Assembly (NCBI RefSeq): GCF_035998295.1
Contig: NZ_DASYHS010000047.1
Span: forward strand, 1 to 64,000
Source of the DNA: DASYHS01 sp035998295
Lineage (GTDB): Bacteria > Pseudomonadota > Alphaproteobacteria > Azospirillales > Azospirillaceae
Direction of reading: 5' to 3'
Length of the DNA stretch: 64,000 nt
Within the stretch, counting starts at the first letter, position 1. Each line of letters opens with the position of its first letter. The translations under genes were made by a program, and so were the position numbers. Shown here one piece after another: positions 1 to 8,436 of this stretch. A model generated the notes under the pieces. The model made no database searches, was not told where the DNA came from, and saw nothing but the letters and a program-made list of their open reading frames with translations.

Positions 1-150
1 CCGCTGCACTTCCCCCCGCTCGTGATCACTCAGTTCCCGAAGCCGAACAACCATGACGCTGCTCCCAAGCACATGCGCATACCCCCTCAACAGCGCCGGG
101 ACACAACAATCTCTGACGATTTGCCGGATGCACCACTTAGACGGGAGTAA
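1..150 (+). CDS. Possible 3' end of a gene cut by the window edge
   Basis: Frame 1 is open from the first base to a TAA at 148-150, giving 49 codons with no start required. The peptide is proline- and charge-rich and matches nothing I recognise. An open stretch of this length can arise by chance in GC-rich DNA, so it is only a candidate gene tail. The rest of the gap up to 353 shows no other coding signal. Confidence 0.22.
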   Translation, partial: PLHFPPLVITQFPKPNNHDAAPKHMRIPPQQRRDTTISDDLPDAPLRRE

Positions 151-353
151 GTAAGCCATCTTTTTGACTTGGTCTCCCGAGGTGGAGGCGATACAGTTTA
201 ACATGGTATGCATCTAGCAAGAGGTACAGCTTGGCGCTTGCGGTGCTCCGCAACCCACACAACAGGCTTCATTCGCTGCAGGTTGGTATGCCCAGGTCGA
301 CCAGATTGCATTTCATTCTTTCAAATTCCCAACAGGTCTAATGACAACTTACG

Positions 354-1394
354 ATGAATAGTGAATTTCCTGCAGAAATTGGCCAAGTCGTAGAGGCAGC
401 AAACGTGAATGGCGCTGTTATCATGATGTTTGATAATAAAAATGATAAGTTGTTATATGCAAATGGGCGGGCAAAGGCTGTATATGGATTTGGTGACGAT
501 ATACGCGATGAATCCTACGCGAAAAATTTTTGGAGATGTTTCGATCGCTTGCTACTTGATGATCCAATAGTGTATGAAAACCCAAGAAAATGGCTTGAAA
601 ATGCCATAAATTTCAGAACCAAAACGAGATTTGCTCAGTACGTAATTAGGCACTCAACAGGAAATGTTTATCTGGCGAGGCATCAGGTATTTCCCGGATA
701 TGGGATATTCTCATCTCGCCTTGATATCACGAACGAGTTCAGAGAAGGGTTTGGTAGGTTCTTTAGGAATGGCTCTGGAATGGACCATTTGGTCAAAAGT
801 GCTTTTGAAATTTACCAACCAAGTAAACCAGAAATTGCAGTTGGAATTGTTTCGTTCAGTGGGGCAATAATTGATGCCGATCGATATTTTCTGGATATTC
901 TTGAGCAAAACAACGGGCTTTTTCTCAAGGAAAAGAGAATTGCAACGAGCATAAAGAAAGATAATGAAACCCTCCATCGTGCAATTTACGAATATTCCAT
1001 GAGAGTAGATCCGTGTTCAAGCTTGACCTTGAGAATATCTAAGAAAGATAGCGGATACATTTTTGTGAAAATCGGGATGATGTTCGCGAATTCTTTCCTT
1101 GATTGCGGAAAGATTCACGGAATTTGTGCTCTCAGTGTTATCGACCCCATGAAGGAAATCACATTGCCCTTTCCAGTACTTCAGCAGGCGTTTGATTTCA
1201 CGGTTGCCGAGGCTCGTGTTGCCGTCCAGCTGGCCTCTGGGGCAACGCCAGAGGAAGTCGCCAAGAAAGGCAGTGTGTCCATCGGGACCATCCGAAATCA
1301 AATGAAATCAATATTCAAGAAGGCCTCAGTAAGCAAACGTTCGGATCTGGTGAGAGTGTTGGTCAACTTGTCAAAGCTCGTTGTCTACCCCTGA
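354..1394 (+). CDS. PAS-like sensor with C-terminal LuxR-type helix-turn-helix
   Basis: A 346-residue protein. The last ~65 residues (about 280-345) form a LuxR/GerE-type DNA-binding domain: FTVAEARVAVQLASGATPEE begins the usual recognition block, followed by VSIGTIRNQMKSIFKKASV and a leucine-rich last helix. The N-terminal ~270 residues look like a sensory region with PAS-like character (the LLYANGRAKAVYGFGDD stretch), but I cannot name the ligand. No receiver aspartate signature is visible, so it is probably a one-component regulator. Its codons are strikingly AT-rich (many AAT, AAA, TTT, ATA) compared with every gene to the right, except near the DNA-binding end. This suggests recent acquisition. 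The next gene is convergent and distant, so its targets are not evident. Confidence 0.72.
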   Translation: MNSEFPAEIGQVVEAANVNGAVIMMFDNKNDKLLYANGRAKAVYGFGDDIRDESYAKNFWRCFDRLLLDDPIVYENPRKWLENAINFRTKTRFAQYVIRHSTGNVYLARHQVFPGYGIFSSRLDITNEFREGFGRFFRNGSGMDHLVKSAFEIYQPSKPEIAVGIVSFSGAIIDADRYFLDILEQNNGLFLKEKRIATSIKKDNETLHRAIYEYSMRVDPCSSLTLRISKKDSGYIFVKIGMMFANSFLDCGKIHGICALSVIDPMKEITLPFPVLQQAFDFTVAEARVAVQLASGATPEEVAKKGSVSIGTIRNQMKSIFKKASVSKRSDLVRVLVNLSKLVVYP

Positions 1395-1724
1395 CCTTTG
1401 ATCTTTGCTGTGCGGCGGGAGCGCCATACGATTCCATGTCGACGAACCCAAAGGCGGTTTCAGGTGGTGTGTTTGAGAATCGTATGGCTCCTCGCGGCTT
1501 AGGTCACGCCTTCCACGGATGCTCATTGTCCCCGACAAGACACCACGAGAGGAAGAGCTGGGTGAAGATCCATTCCGACACTTGGCAAGACGCTCAGCCG
1601 GAACTGAAAGAAACTAGATGAGGTCAATGCCCAGGATGGCGCCGTAAACAGGGAAGTCGATCCTGTAAGAGTTGCAAGCGGCCTGTTCGACTTTAGCTGC
1701 ACGCCCCTGGCCATCGAGAAATGC
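1395..1724. other. Intergenic stretch without a recognisable gene
   Basis: Between the regulator and the first ribbon-helix-helix gene. Short open frames exist on both strands, but their translations have biased, non-protein-like composition and no ribosome-binding site. I see no RNA gene or clear terminator here. Confidence 0.4.
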
Positions 1725-2009
1725 TCAGTGGCGCCGCTGCCCAAGGTTCGCCTCTAGGACGCTTGGGTCATCCGGCCGCGACTTCTCCGCCGCTTCCCGA
1801 TAGTACATGACGGCCATCATCTCCAGGACTGACTTGAGCGGCTGCCCCGGGTACTTGTGCACCGCCTGGCTGACGAACTCGTCCATGGTCAGGGCTTCGC
1901 GTTCGCAGAGCTCGTCGAGGCCGTCCCATATCCGTCGGTCGAAGCGCAGCCGCTTCTTGACGCCGTGAACGCGGACCGTCCTGCTCTCGATAAACATGTT
2001 GTGCGCCAT
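1725..2009 (-). CDS. Ribbon-helix-helix (RHH_4-type) small DNA-binding protein
   Basis: About 94 residues when started at the methionine whose codon ends at 2009; a start 12 bp inside (1997) is also possible. The pattern KRLRFDRRIWDGLDELCERE followed by TMDEFV and a C-terminal MAVMYYREAA matches the alphaproteobacterial RHH_4 family. In that family a short beta strand plus two helices form an Arc/MetJ-like dimer that binds DNA. A paralogue lies 230 bp upstream in the same direction. An inverted repeat at 2107-2147 lies in the upstream region and could be an operator. No toxin partner is visible, so this need not be an antitoxin. Targets are unknown. Confidence 0.7.
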   Translation of the reverse strand: MAHNMFIESRTVRVHGVKKRLRFDRRIWDGLDELCEREALTMDEFVSQAVHKYPGQPLKSVLEMMAVMYYREAAEKSRPDDPSVLEANLGQRRH

Positions 2010-2106
2010 CCGGTCCGACTCCAAAGGTCCACAGCCTGCACGCATCGGCGCGCCGACGGCATCCACGCCCTATGGAGAGGATGCCGTCACTGCCCTTTGG
2101 AAAGCT

Positions 2107-2147
2107 TGCATGCAATTGATCCTTCGGCCAAGAGGGATCTGCATGCA
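2107..2147. promoter_or_regulatory. Inverted repeat upstream of the first RHH gene
   Basis: The octamer TGCATGCA occurs at 2107-2114 and again at 2140-2147. GATCC at 2118-2122 pairs with GGATC within 2134-2139, giving an imperfect hairpin of about 13 paired bases. TGCATGCA is itself palindromic, so this could equally be two operator half sites for a dimeric regulator. It is about 100 bp upstream of the RHH gene start. The function is inferred only from position and symmetry. Confidence 0.35.
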
Positions 2148-2242
2148 GTGGTCGCCGGAAACGGAATGTGTTGTATGCCTGCATTAGTGGCGTAGTGGTG
2201 CCGGCATATCCCGGTAATATCGCGCCCTTCGCCCCCGGTCTC

Positions 2243-2563
2243 TCAGCCGCCCGAGCGGCGGGCCGCCAAATGGGCGGCGGCGAAGACGCGCAATCCGCTG
2301 ACAAGGGACGTTCCCTTCGTCTGCTGCGCGGCGACCAGGTTCACGATCTCGTGGAGCGTCCGGCGCTCGCGCCGGCACATCTCCTCAAGCACTTTCCACA
2401 TCACGGCTTCGAGACGAACCGTGACGTCCCGGTCGCCGACGCGGAAACGGCGTGTCTGCACGATCCGTCCCTCGTCCATTTCGTTGAGCATCCTCACGAG
2501 ATGCGGGGGCACGTCGCTGTTCGCGGGGACGACCGGACCGGATGTTGGCCTGGGAGTACGCAT
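2243..2563 (-). CDS. Second ribbon-helix-helix (RHH_4-type) protein
   Basis: About 106 residues from the methionine of MRTPRPTSG. A longer TTG-started frame exists, but its extra 59 residues are low-complexity and unlikely. The core RFRVGDRDVTVRLEAVMWKV, then EEMCRRERRTLHEIVNLV and the final GLRVFAAAHLA, follows the RHH_4 layout: strand, helix with Trp, Cys and Glu, second helix, then the LRVF motif. It resembles the neighbouring RHH protein in architecture but is clearly diverged, so the two look like an old duplication. The N-terminal ~25 residues are basic and proline-rich, and probably flexible. Role unknown beyond likely DNA binding. Confidence 0.7.
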   Translation of the reverse strand: MRTPRPTSGPVVPANSDVPPHLVRMLNEMDEGRIVQTRRFRVGDRDVTVRLEAVMWKVLEEMCRRERRTLHEIVNLVAAQQTKGTSLVSGLRVFAAAHLAARRSGG

Positions 2564-2898
2564 CGGGATGCCTCTCGCGGTTTGAAGGGCGCTCGGTCGA
2601 GGCGAGCGCCGCCTCATTGATGCCGCGAGCCATCTTATCCGCGCATGTCCCATTTGGGATATAAGATGGGAGACATAGAACGTCGCGGGGCCGTCGATTC
2701 CGTTCTCTCGGACCGGAAAGACCCCCGTCCGGGCACGCAATTTCCATTCGCCCGGCCGTTGCCGGCCGGCGCGGAGATTACGGACGTAGTCCGGGGACGC
2801 GAAAAAGGGAGGAGGGGACGGCTACTTGCCCGCGACTCGGGACGATTCCGGAAGGGGAGGTGGATGCGGGTCCGGCGCCCGCGTCCTGCCTGTCCCGC
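2564..2898. other. Intergenic stretch with a small palindrome, no gene
   Basis: No credible coding frame. The only structure I see is TCCCATTTGGGA (about 2648-2659, arms TCCCA/TGGGA) next to a TATAAG. It is embedded in a larger imperfect repeat starting TGTCCCAT and ending ATGGGAGACA. It lies upstream of the second RHH gene and could be its operator or promoter region. Confidence 0.35.
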
Positions 2899-3159
2899 TC
2901 ACCCCGGTTCGTAGCCCTTGTCGCGCATGCACTTGTCGAAGAACGCCTCGCGGTAGCGGTATTGCGGCGTCTCCGGGCTCGGCTGGCGCGGGTAGCCGCG
3001 CAGCTGCATCCGCATGTCGACCTGCTCGTCGCATTCCGACAGCGCCGCGTCGCGCGCGGAGGTCGACGTCGCCGCCTCCCAGTCCGTGCCCGCGGGCGGG
3101 GCCGTGCCGCAGGACGCGGCCAGCATGGCCAGGACGGCGGCAACGCTCCGGTACCTCAT
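2899..3159 (-). CDS. Small lipoprotein of unknown function
   Basis: An 86-residue protein. The N-terminus MRYRSVAAVLAMLAASC is a lipoprotein signal: two arginines, a hydrophobic stretch, and lipobox LAAS before Cys17. It would be lipid-anchored on the periplasmic side of the inner or outer membrane. The mature part has two further cysteines (SECDEQ and DKCMRDKGY), which may pair. The ending CMRDKGYEPG resembles small uncharacterised alphaproteobacterial lipoproteins, in which a CM-x-x-KGY tail is frequent. The longer frame upstream was rejected because it is low-complexity. It is followed by no co-directional gene and is transcribed away from maeB. Confidence 0.65.
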   Translation of the reverse strand: MRYRSVAAVLAMLAASCGTAPPAGTDWEAATSTSARDAALSECDEQVDMRMQLRGYPRQPSPETPQYRYREAFFDKCMRDKGYEPG

Positions 3160-3415
3160 CGCTCTGCGCTCCTTCTTCTCCGGGTCCGGCCTCTCCCTGA
3201 CCCAGCCTCTCCCGGGCCCGGTCGCCTGCGTCAACCCTGGCATGCCGCCCCTCGGAGAGGGCGGGCGGTTGCGCGTGCCCGCCGTCGTGCTAAACGATCC
3301 CAGCCTAACAAAAGTGCGGCCAAACGCGAATTTCCGTCGCGGACTGGCCCGAGGTCCCTGAAACGGGTAGGATTCTTCGGCCCTCCGCGGCGGCGGAGTG
3401 ACGAACGAGGAAACG

Positions 3416-5686
3416 ATGGCCGATACCGACAAGCGCGTCACGGAAGAAGAAGCCCTCCTGCTCCATGCGGGCGGACGCCCCGGCAAGCTCGAGATCTCCC
3501 CGACCAAGCCGCTGACCACCCAGCGCGACCTGGCCCTGGCCTATTCCCCCGGCGTCGCCGTGCCCTGCCTCAGGATCCGCGACGATCCCTCCACGGCCTA
3601 CGACTACACGGCCAAGGGCAACCTCGTCGCCGTGATCTCCAACGGCACCGCCGTGCTCGGCCTCGGCGACCTCGGCGCGCTGGCCTCCAAGCCGGTGATG
3701 GAGGGCAAGGCCGTCCTCTTCAAGCGCTTCGCCGACGTCGACGGCATCGACCTGGAGGTCGACACCTCCGACGTCGATGCGTTCGTGAACTGCGTGCGCT
3801 TCCTCGGCCCGTCCTTCGGCGGCATCAACCTCGAGGACATCAAGGCCCCGGACTGCTTCATCATCGAGCAGCGCCTGCGCGAGCTGATGGACATCCCGGT
3901 CTTCCACGACGACCAGCATGGCACCGCGATCATCGCGGCCGCCGGGCTGATCAACGCGGCCGACCTGACCGGGCGCCGGCTCTCCGACATCCGCATGGTC
4001 GTCAACGGCGCGGGCGCCGCCGCGATCGCCTGCGCCGAGCTGTTCAAGACCATGGGCGTGCCCCACGACAACATCGTCCTGTGCGACACCAAGGGCGTCA
4101 TCTACCAGGGCCGCACCGAGCACATGAACCAGTGGAAGTCGGCCCACGCCGTGCGCACCGACGCCCGCACGCTCGCCGAGGCGATGGCCGGCGCCGACGT
4201 GTTCGTCGGCCTGTCGGTCAAGGGCGCCGTCACGCCCGAGATGGTCGGCGCCATGGCCGCCAAGCCGATCATCTTCGCGCTGGCCAACCCCGACCCGGAG
4301 ATCACGCCCGAGGAGGTGCGCGCCGTGCGCGCCGACGCCATCGTCGCGACCGGGCGCTCGGACTACGCGAACCAGGTCAACAACGTCCTGGGCTTCCCCT
4401 ACATCTTCCGCGGCGCCCTCGACGTGCGCGCCACCACCATCAACGAGGCGATGAAGGTCGCCGCCGCCCGCGCGCTGGCCGAGCTCGCCCGCGAGGACGT
4501 GCCCGACGAGGTCGACGCCGCCTATGCCGGGCGGCGGCTGCGCTACGGGCCGGAATACATCATCCCCGTGCCCTTCGACCCGCGCCTGATCGTCAAGATC
4601 CCGGCCGCCGTCGCCCAGGCCGCGATGGAGAGCGGCGTCGCCCGCAAGCCGATCGTCGACATGACGGCCTACCGCGACAGCCTGCGCTCGCGCCTCGACC
4701 CGACCGCCGACAGCCTCCAGCTGATCTTCGCCAAGGTGAAGGCCAACCCCAAGCGGGTCGTCTTCGCCGAGGGCGAGGAGGAACGCGCGATCCGCGCGGC
4801 CCTGGCGTTCCGCGCCGCCGGCTACGGCACGCCGGTGCTGGTCGGGCGCGAGGACGTCATCAAGACCCAGCTCCAGCAGCTCGGCCTGCACGCCGAGGAT
4901 GCGCTGGAGATCCACAACGCCCGCCTGTCGGACGCGAACCGCCGCTACACCGACTTCCTCTACAAGCGCCTGCAGCGCCGCGGCGCGCTCCACCGCGACT
5001 GCCAGCGCATGGTCAACCAGGACCGCAACACCTTTGCCGCCTGCATGGTCGCCCAGGGCGACGCCGACGCGCTGGTGACCGGCCTGACCCGCTCCTTCTC
5101 CGTCTGCTACGAGGAGATCGGCCGCGCCATCAGCCCGCGCGCGGGCGAGCGCGTGTTCGGCCTCTCGATCGTCGTGACCCGCAACCGCACCGTCTTCATC
5201 GCCGACACCACCGTCCACGAGCTCCCCACGCCGGAGGAGCTGGTCGACATCGCCGTGCAGGCCGCCGCCAAGGCCCGCCAGATGGGCCACGAGCCGCGCG
5301 TGGCGCTGCTCTCCTACAGCAATTTCGGCCAGCCCATGCGCCAGCGCGCCCAGCACGTGCGCGACGCCGTCTCGCTGCTGGACGCGCGTCGGGTCGATTT
5401 CGAGTACGACGGCGAGATGTCGGCCGACGTCGCCCTCGACTACGACCTGATGAAGCGGCTCTATCCCTTCGCCCGCCTGTCGGGCGCCGCCAACGTCCTG
5501 GTGATGCCGGCGCTGCACGCCGCCAACATCAGCGCGAAGATGCTGCAGAAGATGGGCGGCGGGCAGCTCGTCGGGCCGCTCCTGATCGGCCTGGACGAGC
5601 CGGCCCAGGTCGTCCAGATGGGCGCCACCGTCTCCGACCTCGTGAACGCCGCGGTGCTCGCGGCCCACGACGCCCTGCAGTGGTGA
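3416..5686 (+). CDS. maeB: NADP-dependent malic enzyme, MaeB type
   Basis: A 756-residue two-domain protein. The N-terminal ~430 residues are malic enzyme: AYSPGVAVPC, then FHDDQHGTA as the metal and malate site, and VNGAGAAAIAC as the dinucleotide-binding turn. It should oxidatively decarboxylate malate to pyruvate with NADP. The C-terminal ~320 residues (from about LQLIFAKVKANPKRVVFAEG) are phosphotransacetylase-like, a usual regulatory and oligomerising part in MaeB proteins, ending GATVSDLVNAAVLAAHDA. I chose the ATG at 3416 because GAGGAA precedes it by 5 bp; a GTG in frame at 3398 is the alternative. Cytoplasmic, linking the TCA cycle to pyruvate and NADPH supply. It stands alone before the phosphate genes. 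Confidence 0.93.
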   Translation: MADTDKRVTEEEALLLHAGGRPGKLEISPTKPLTTQRDLALAYSPGVAVPCLRIRDDPSTAYDYTAKGNLVAVISNGTAVLGLGDLGALASKPVMEGKAVLFKRFADVDGIDLEVDTSDVDAFVNCVRFLGPSFGGINLEDIKAPDCFIIEQRLRELMDIPVFHDDQHGTAIIAAAGLINAADLTGRRLSDIRMVVNGAGAAAIACAELFKTMGVPHDNIVLCDTKGVIYQGRTEHMNQWKSAHAVRTDARTLAEAMAGADVFVGLSVKGAVTPEMVGAMAAKPIIFALANPDPEITPEEVRAVRADAIVATGRSDYANQVNNVLGFPYIFRGALDVRATTINEAMKVAAARALAELAREDVPDEVDAAYAGRRLRYGPEYIIPVPFDPRLIVKIPAAVAQAAMESGVARKPIVDMTAYRDSLRSRLDPTADSLQLIFAKVKANPKRVVFAEGEEERAIRAALAFRAAGYGTPVLVGREDVIKTQLQQLGLHAEDALEIHNARLSDANRRYTDFLYKRLQRRGALHRDCQRMVNQDRNTFAACMVAQGDADALVTGLTRSFSVCYEEIGRAISPRAGERVFGLSIVVTRNRTVFIADTTVHELPTPEELVDIAVQAAAKARQMGHEPRVALLSYSNFGQPMRQRAQHVRDAVSLLDARRVDFEYDGEMSADVALDYDLMKRLYPFARLSGAANVLVMPALHAANISAKMLQKMGGGQLVGPLLIGLDEPAQVVQMGATVSDLVNAAVLAAHDALQW

Positions 5687-5721
5687 GCGGGGAGTGACGC
5701 GGTAGGGGGCCGCACCCCGCC

Positions 5722-7209
5722 ATGAAGCTGCTCCTGGCACTGGCCGCCCTGCTGCTGCCGACCGTGGGCGCGCTGCTGGCGCTCGCGGTCGAAGGGGAGG
5801 TCGCCATCCTCCCGGCCGCGGCGGGGGCCGCACTCGCCGTCGCCGGGGCCGTCGGCGTCGTCCGGGCGCATCGCGCCGAGCTGGCGCGCGCCGCCGCCTA
5901 TGTGCGCCGCCTGGCCGAAGCCGAGCCCGCCGCTCCCGTCCCCGTCCCCGAGGGCGGCTCGCCCGAGGCCCGCAGCCTGAACGCGGCGCTCGCGCGCCTG
6001 CACCGCGCCTGGCGGCGGCGCCACGAGACGCTGGCCGCGCAGCTCGACGCCAGCGAGCGGATGCTGGACGCGCTCCACGACCCGTTCGTCCTGCTGGACG
6101 CGCGCCGCCGGGTCGTGCGCGCCAACCAGGCCGCGCGCGAGCTGTTCGGCGGCCGCCTGGCCGGGCGCGACCTCGCCGCGGGCCTGCGCAACCCCGACGT
6201 CCTGGCCGCGGTCGACGCCGTGCTCGCCGGCAAGGCGTCGCGCAACCTCGAATTCACCCTGCCGGTCCCGGTCGAGCGCGTCTTCCAGGCCCGGATCAAG
6301 CGGTTCCGCCCCGAGGCGCGCGACGCCGAGGACGTGCCCGAGACCAGCGTGATCCTGACCCTGCACGACATCACCGCGATCAAGCGGATGGAGCAGACCC
6401 GCGCCGACTTCGTCGCCAATGCCAGCCACGAGCTGCGCACGCCGCTCGCGACCCTGCTCGGCTTCGTCGAGACGCTGCGCGGCCCGGCGCGCGACGACCC
6501 CGAGGCGCGCGACCGTTTCCTGTCGATCATGCAGGACCAGGCCTCGCGCATGTCCCGCCTCGTCGACGACCTGCTGTCGCTCTCGCGCATCGAGATCGAC
6601 GAGCACACGGCCCCGACCGGCGAGGCCGACCTGGCCGAGATCCTCGACGACGTCGTCGCGGGGCTGGAGATGAAGGCCGCCAAGCGGCGCATCCGCCTCC
6701 GGCTCGACCTGCCGCCCGGCCTGCCGCGGGTCGTCGGCGACGAGGACCAGCTCGCCCAGGTGTTCCAGAACCTGATCGAGAACGCGATCAAGTACGGGCG
6801 CGAGGGCACGGAGGTCACGATCGCGGCCAGCGGCGGCGCCCAGGCGTCCGGCCCGGGGCCCGCCGCCGGCTCGGCGCTCGCCAACGTCCCGACGCTCGCC
6901 AACGTCGCAGCGCTGCCGGCGGGGATGCGCCGCGCCGGCGCCATCGTCGCCGTCTCGGTCACCGACCGCGGCGAGGGCATCGCGCGCATCCACCTGCCCC
7001 GCCTGACCGAGCGCTTCTACCGCGCCGACGCGGCGCGCAGCCGGGCGATGGGGGGCACCGGCCTCGGCCTCGCCATCGTCAAGCACATCGTCAACCGCCA
7101 CCGCGGCCGCCTCGCGATCGAGAGCGAGGTCGGCAAGGGCAGCACCTTCACGGTGCACCTGCCCGCGGCGGCCGCGGCGGACGCCGCCCGCGATGTCATC
7201 AAACCGTAA
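5722..7209 (+). CDS. phoR: Phosphate regulon sensor histidine kinase PhoR
   Basis: A 495-residue kinase. Two hydrophobic segments lie within residues 1-50, then a linker, a PAS domain around 100-220 (DPFVLLDARRRVVRANQAAR), and a HisKA domain with phosphoacceptor His236 in NASHELRTPLATLLGF. The HATPase domain has its N box at NLIENAIKYG, then DRGEGI and GGTGLGLAIVKHIV. It should autophosphorylate when phosphate is low and pass phosphate to PhoB, encoded about 5.5 kb downstream after pst and phoU. Between the N box and DRGEGI there is an alanine/proline-rich insertion of roughly 30 residues (about 374-405) not usual for the family. Its stop codon lies inside a PhoB-box-like repeat that precedes pstS. 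Confidence 0.9.
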   Translation: MKLLLALAALLLPTVGALLALAVEGEVAILPAAAGAALAVAGAVGVVRAHRAELARAAAYVRRLAEAEPAAPVPVPEGGSPEARSLNAALARLHRAWRRRHETLAAQLDASERMLDALHDPFVLLDARRRVVRANQAARELFGGRLAGRDLAAGLRNPDVLAAVDAVLAGKASRNLEFTLPVPVERVFQARIKRFRPEARDAEDVPETSVILTLHDITAIKRMEQTRADFVANASHELRTPLATLLGFVETLRGPARDDPEARDRFLSIMQDQASRMSRLVDDLLSLSRIEIDEHTAPTGEADLAEILDDVVAGLEMKAAKRRIRLRLDLPPGLPRVVGDEDQLAQVFQNLIENAIKYGREGTEVTIAASGGAQASGPGPAAGSALANVPTLANVAALPAGMRRAGAIVAVSVTDRGEGIARIHLPRLTERFYRADAARSRAMGGTGLGLAIVKHIVNRHRGRLAIESEVGKGSTFTVHLPAAAAADAARDVIKP

Positions 7210-7233
7210 CGCAACCGTAGTAATCGTATCACC
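7194..7233 (+). promoter_or_regulatory. PhoB-box-like repeats before pstS
   Basis: Seven-base units with four-base spacers at 11-bp periodicity: TGTCATC-AAAC, CGTAACG-CAAC, CGTAGTA-ATCG, TATCACC, starting at 7194, 7205, 7216 and 7227. PhoB boxes are tandem CTGTCAT-like heptamers with 4-bp spacers, so the first units fit well and the last is weak. The site overlaps the 3' end of phoR and lies about 100 bp upstream of the pstS start. This suggests phosphate-starvation control of pstSCAB-phoU-phoB. Confidence 0.55.
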
Positions 7234-7331
7234 GTCCGCCGCTACGGTCCTGCCGAACCGACGGTGATGGCACCGCGGAACTCGCGGGCTCGGCTGCCCG
7301 CTCGACAGGCTGAAGTTCGGAGGCATCGATC

Positions 7332-8366
7332 GTGAATACCAAGACCCTCGCCCTGGCCGCTACCGCCCTGGCCGCCACCTTCGCCGTTTCCGGCGCCGCG
7401 AACGCGCAGACCCGCGACCAGATCCGGATCGTCGGCTCCTCGACCGTGTTCCCCTTCACCAGCGCGGTCGCCGAGACCTTCGGGCGCGACGGGAAGTTCA
7501 AGACCCCGGTCGTCGAGTCGACCGGCACGGGCGGCGGCATGAAGCTGTTTTGCGGCGGCGTCGGCCTCGAGCACCCGGACGTGACCGGCGCGTCGCGCCG
7601 CATCAAGAAGTCGGAGCTCGAGAACTGCGCCGCGAACGGCGTCCAGGACGTCACCGAGATGAAGATCGGCTTCGACGGCATCGTCGTCGCCAACTCGAAG
7701 GACGCGCCGCAGGCCGGCTTCACGATCCCGCAGATCTGGCAGGCGCTGGCCAAGACCGTCCCGGTCGACGGCAAGCTGGTCGAGAACCCCTACAAGAACT
7801 GGTCCGACATCGATCCCTCGCTCCCCAACGTCGCGATAGAGGTCTACGGCCCGCCGCCGACGTCCGGCACCCGTGACGCCTTCGTCGAGCTGGTGATGGA
7901 AGTCGGCTGCGAGGAGTTCGCCGAGGTCGAGGCGCTCGGCAAGGACGAGAAGAAGGCGGTGTGCAGCCAGGTCCGCGAGGACGGCGGCTACGTCGAGGCC
8001 GGCGAGAACGACAACCTGATCGTCCAGAAGCTGACCTCCAACCCGAACGCCTTCGGCGTCTTCGGCTACAGCTTCCTCGACCAGAACGCCGACCGGCTGC
8101 AGGGCAGCACGGTGGGCGGCGTCGCGCCGGAATACGATGCGATCTCCTCGGGCGAGTATCCGGTGTCCCGGTCGCTTTACGTCTACGTGAAGAATGCCCA
8201 TGTGGGCGCCGTCCCGGGCATCCGCGAGTTCGTCGCCGAGTACACCGCCGAGCGCGCCATGGGCGAGGACGGCTACCTTGCCGACAAGGGCCTGATCGCC
8301 CTGCCGGAAGAGGAGCGCGGCCAGGTCCGTACCCAGGCGAACAGCCTCACCCCGCTGACGATGTGA
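7332..8366 (+). CDS. pstS: Phosphate ABC transporter, substrate-binding protein PstS
   Basis: A 344-residue periplasmic binding protein started by GTG at 7332. The first ~25 residues (MNTKTLALAATALAATFAVS, then GAANAQ) form a signal peptide with an Ala-x-Ala-type cleavage site. IRIVGSSTVFPFTSAVAE and STGTGGGMKLFCGG are phosphate-binding loops of the PstS fold, and SGTRDAFVEL is the second contact loop. It captures phosphate for PstCAB. The length and the internal acidic helical insert with Cys pairs match the alphaproteobacterial PstS type. It is the first gene after the PhoB-box-like repeats and the head of the pst operon. Confidence 0.93.
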   Translation: MNTKTLALAATALAATFAVSGAANAQTRDQIRIVGSSTVFPFTSAVAETFGRDGKFKTPVVESTGTGGGMKLFCGGVGLEHPDVTGASRRIKKSELENCAANGVQDVTEMKIGFDGIVVANSKDAPQAGFTIPQIWQALAKTVPVDGKLVENPYKNWSDIDPSLPNVAIEVYGPPPTSGTRDAFVELVMEVGCEEFAEVEALGKDEKKAVCSQVREDGGYVEAGENDNLIVQKLTSNPNAFGVFGYSFLDQNADRLQGSTVGGVAPEYDAISSGEYPVSRSLYVYVKNAHVGAVPGIREFVAEYTAERAMGEDGYLADKGLIALPEEERGQVRTQANSLTPLTM

Positions 8367-8436
8367 TGCGGTCCCGGCCGGGCGGTCCTTCGGGCCGCCC
8401 GGCCACCCTCGAATTCCGGAGCGTCGAACCGTTCTC

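Noticed and set aside
1436..1621. Small rightward open frame after the LuxR-type gene
   Set aside because: No ribosome-binding site and no protein-like pattern.
2860..5833. Very long open frames on both strands covering maeB (over 800 codons each)
   Set aside because: High third-position GC keeps alternative frames open. Their translations are Arg/Ala/Pro or Gly/Val/Asp-rich with no family motifs, while maeB has clear motifs.
5461..7326. 620-codon frame opposite phoR
   Set aside because: A low-complexity shadow of phoR with no domain or ribosome-binding site.
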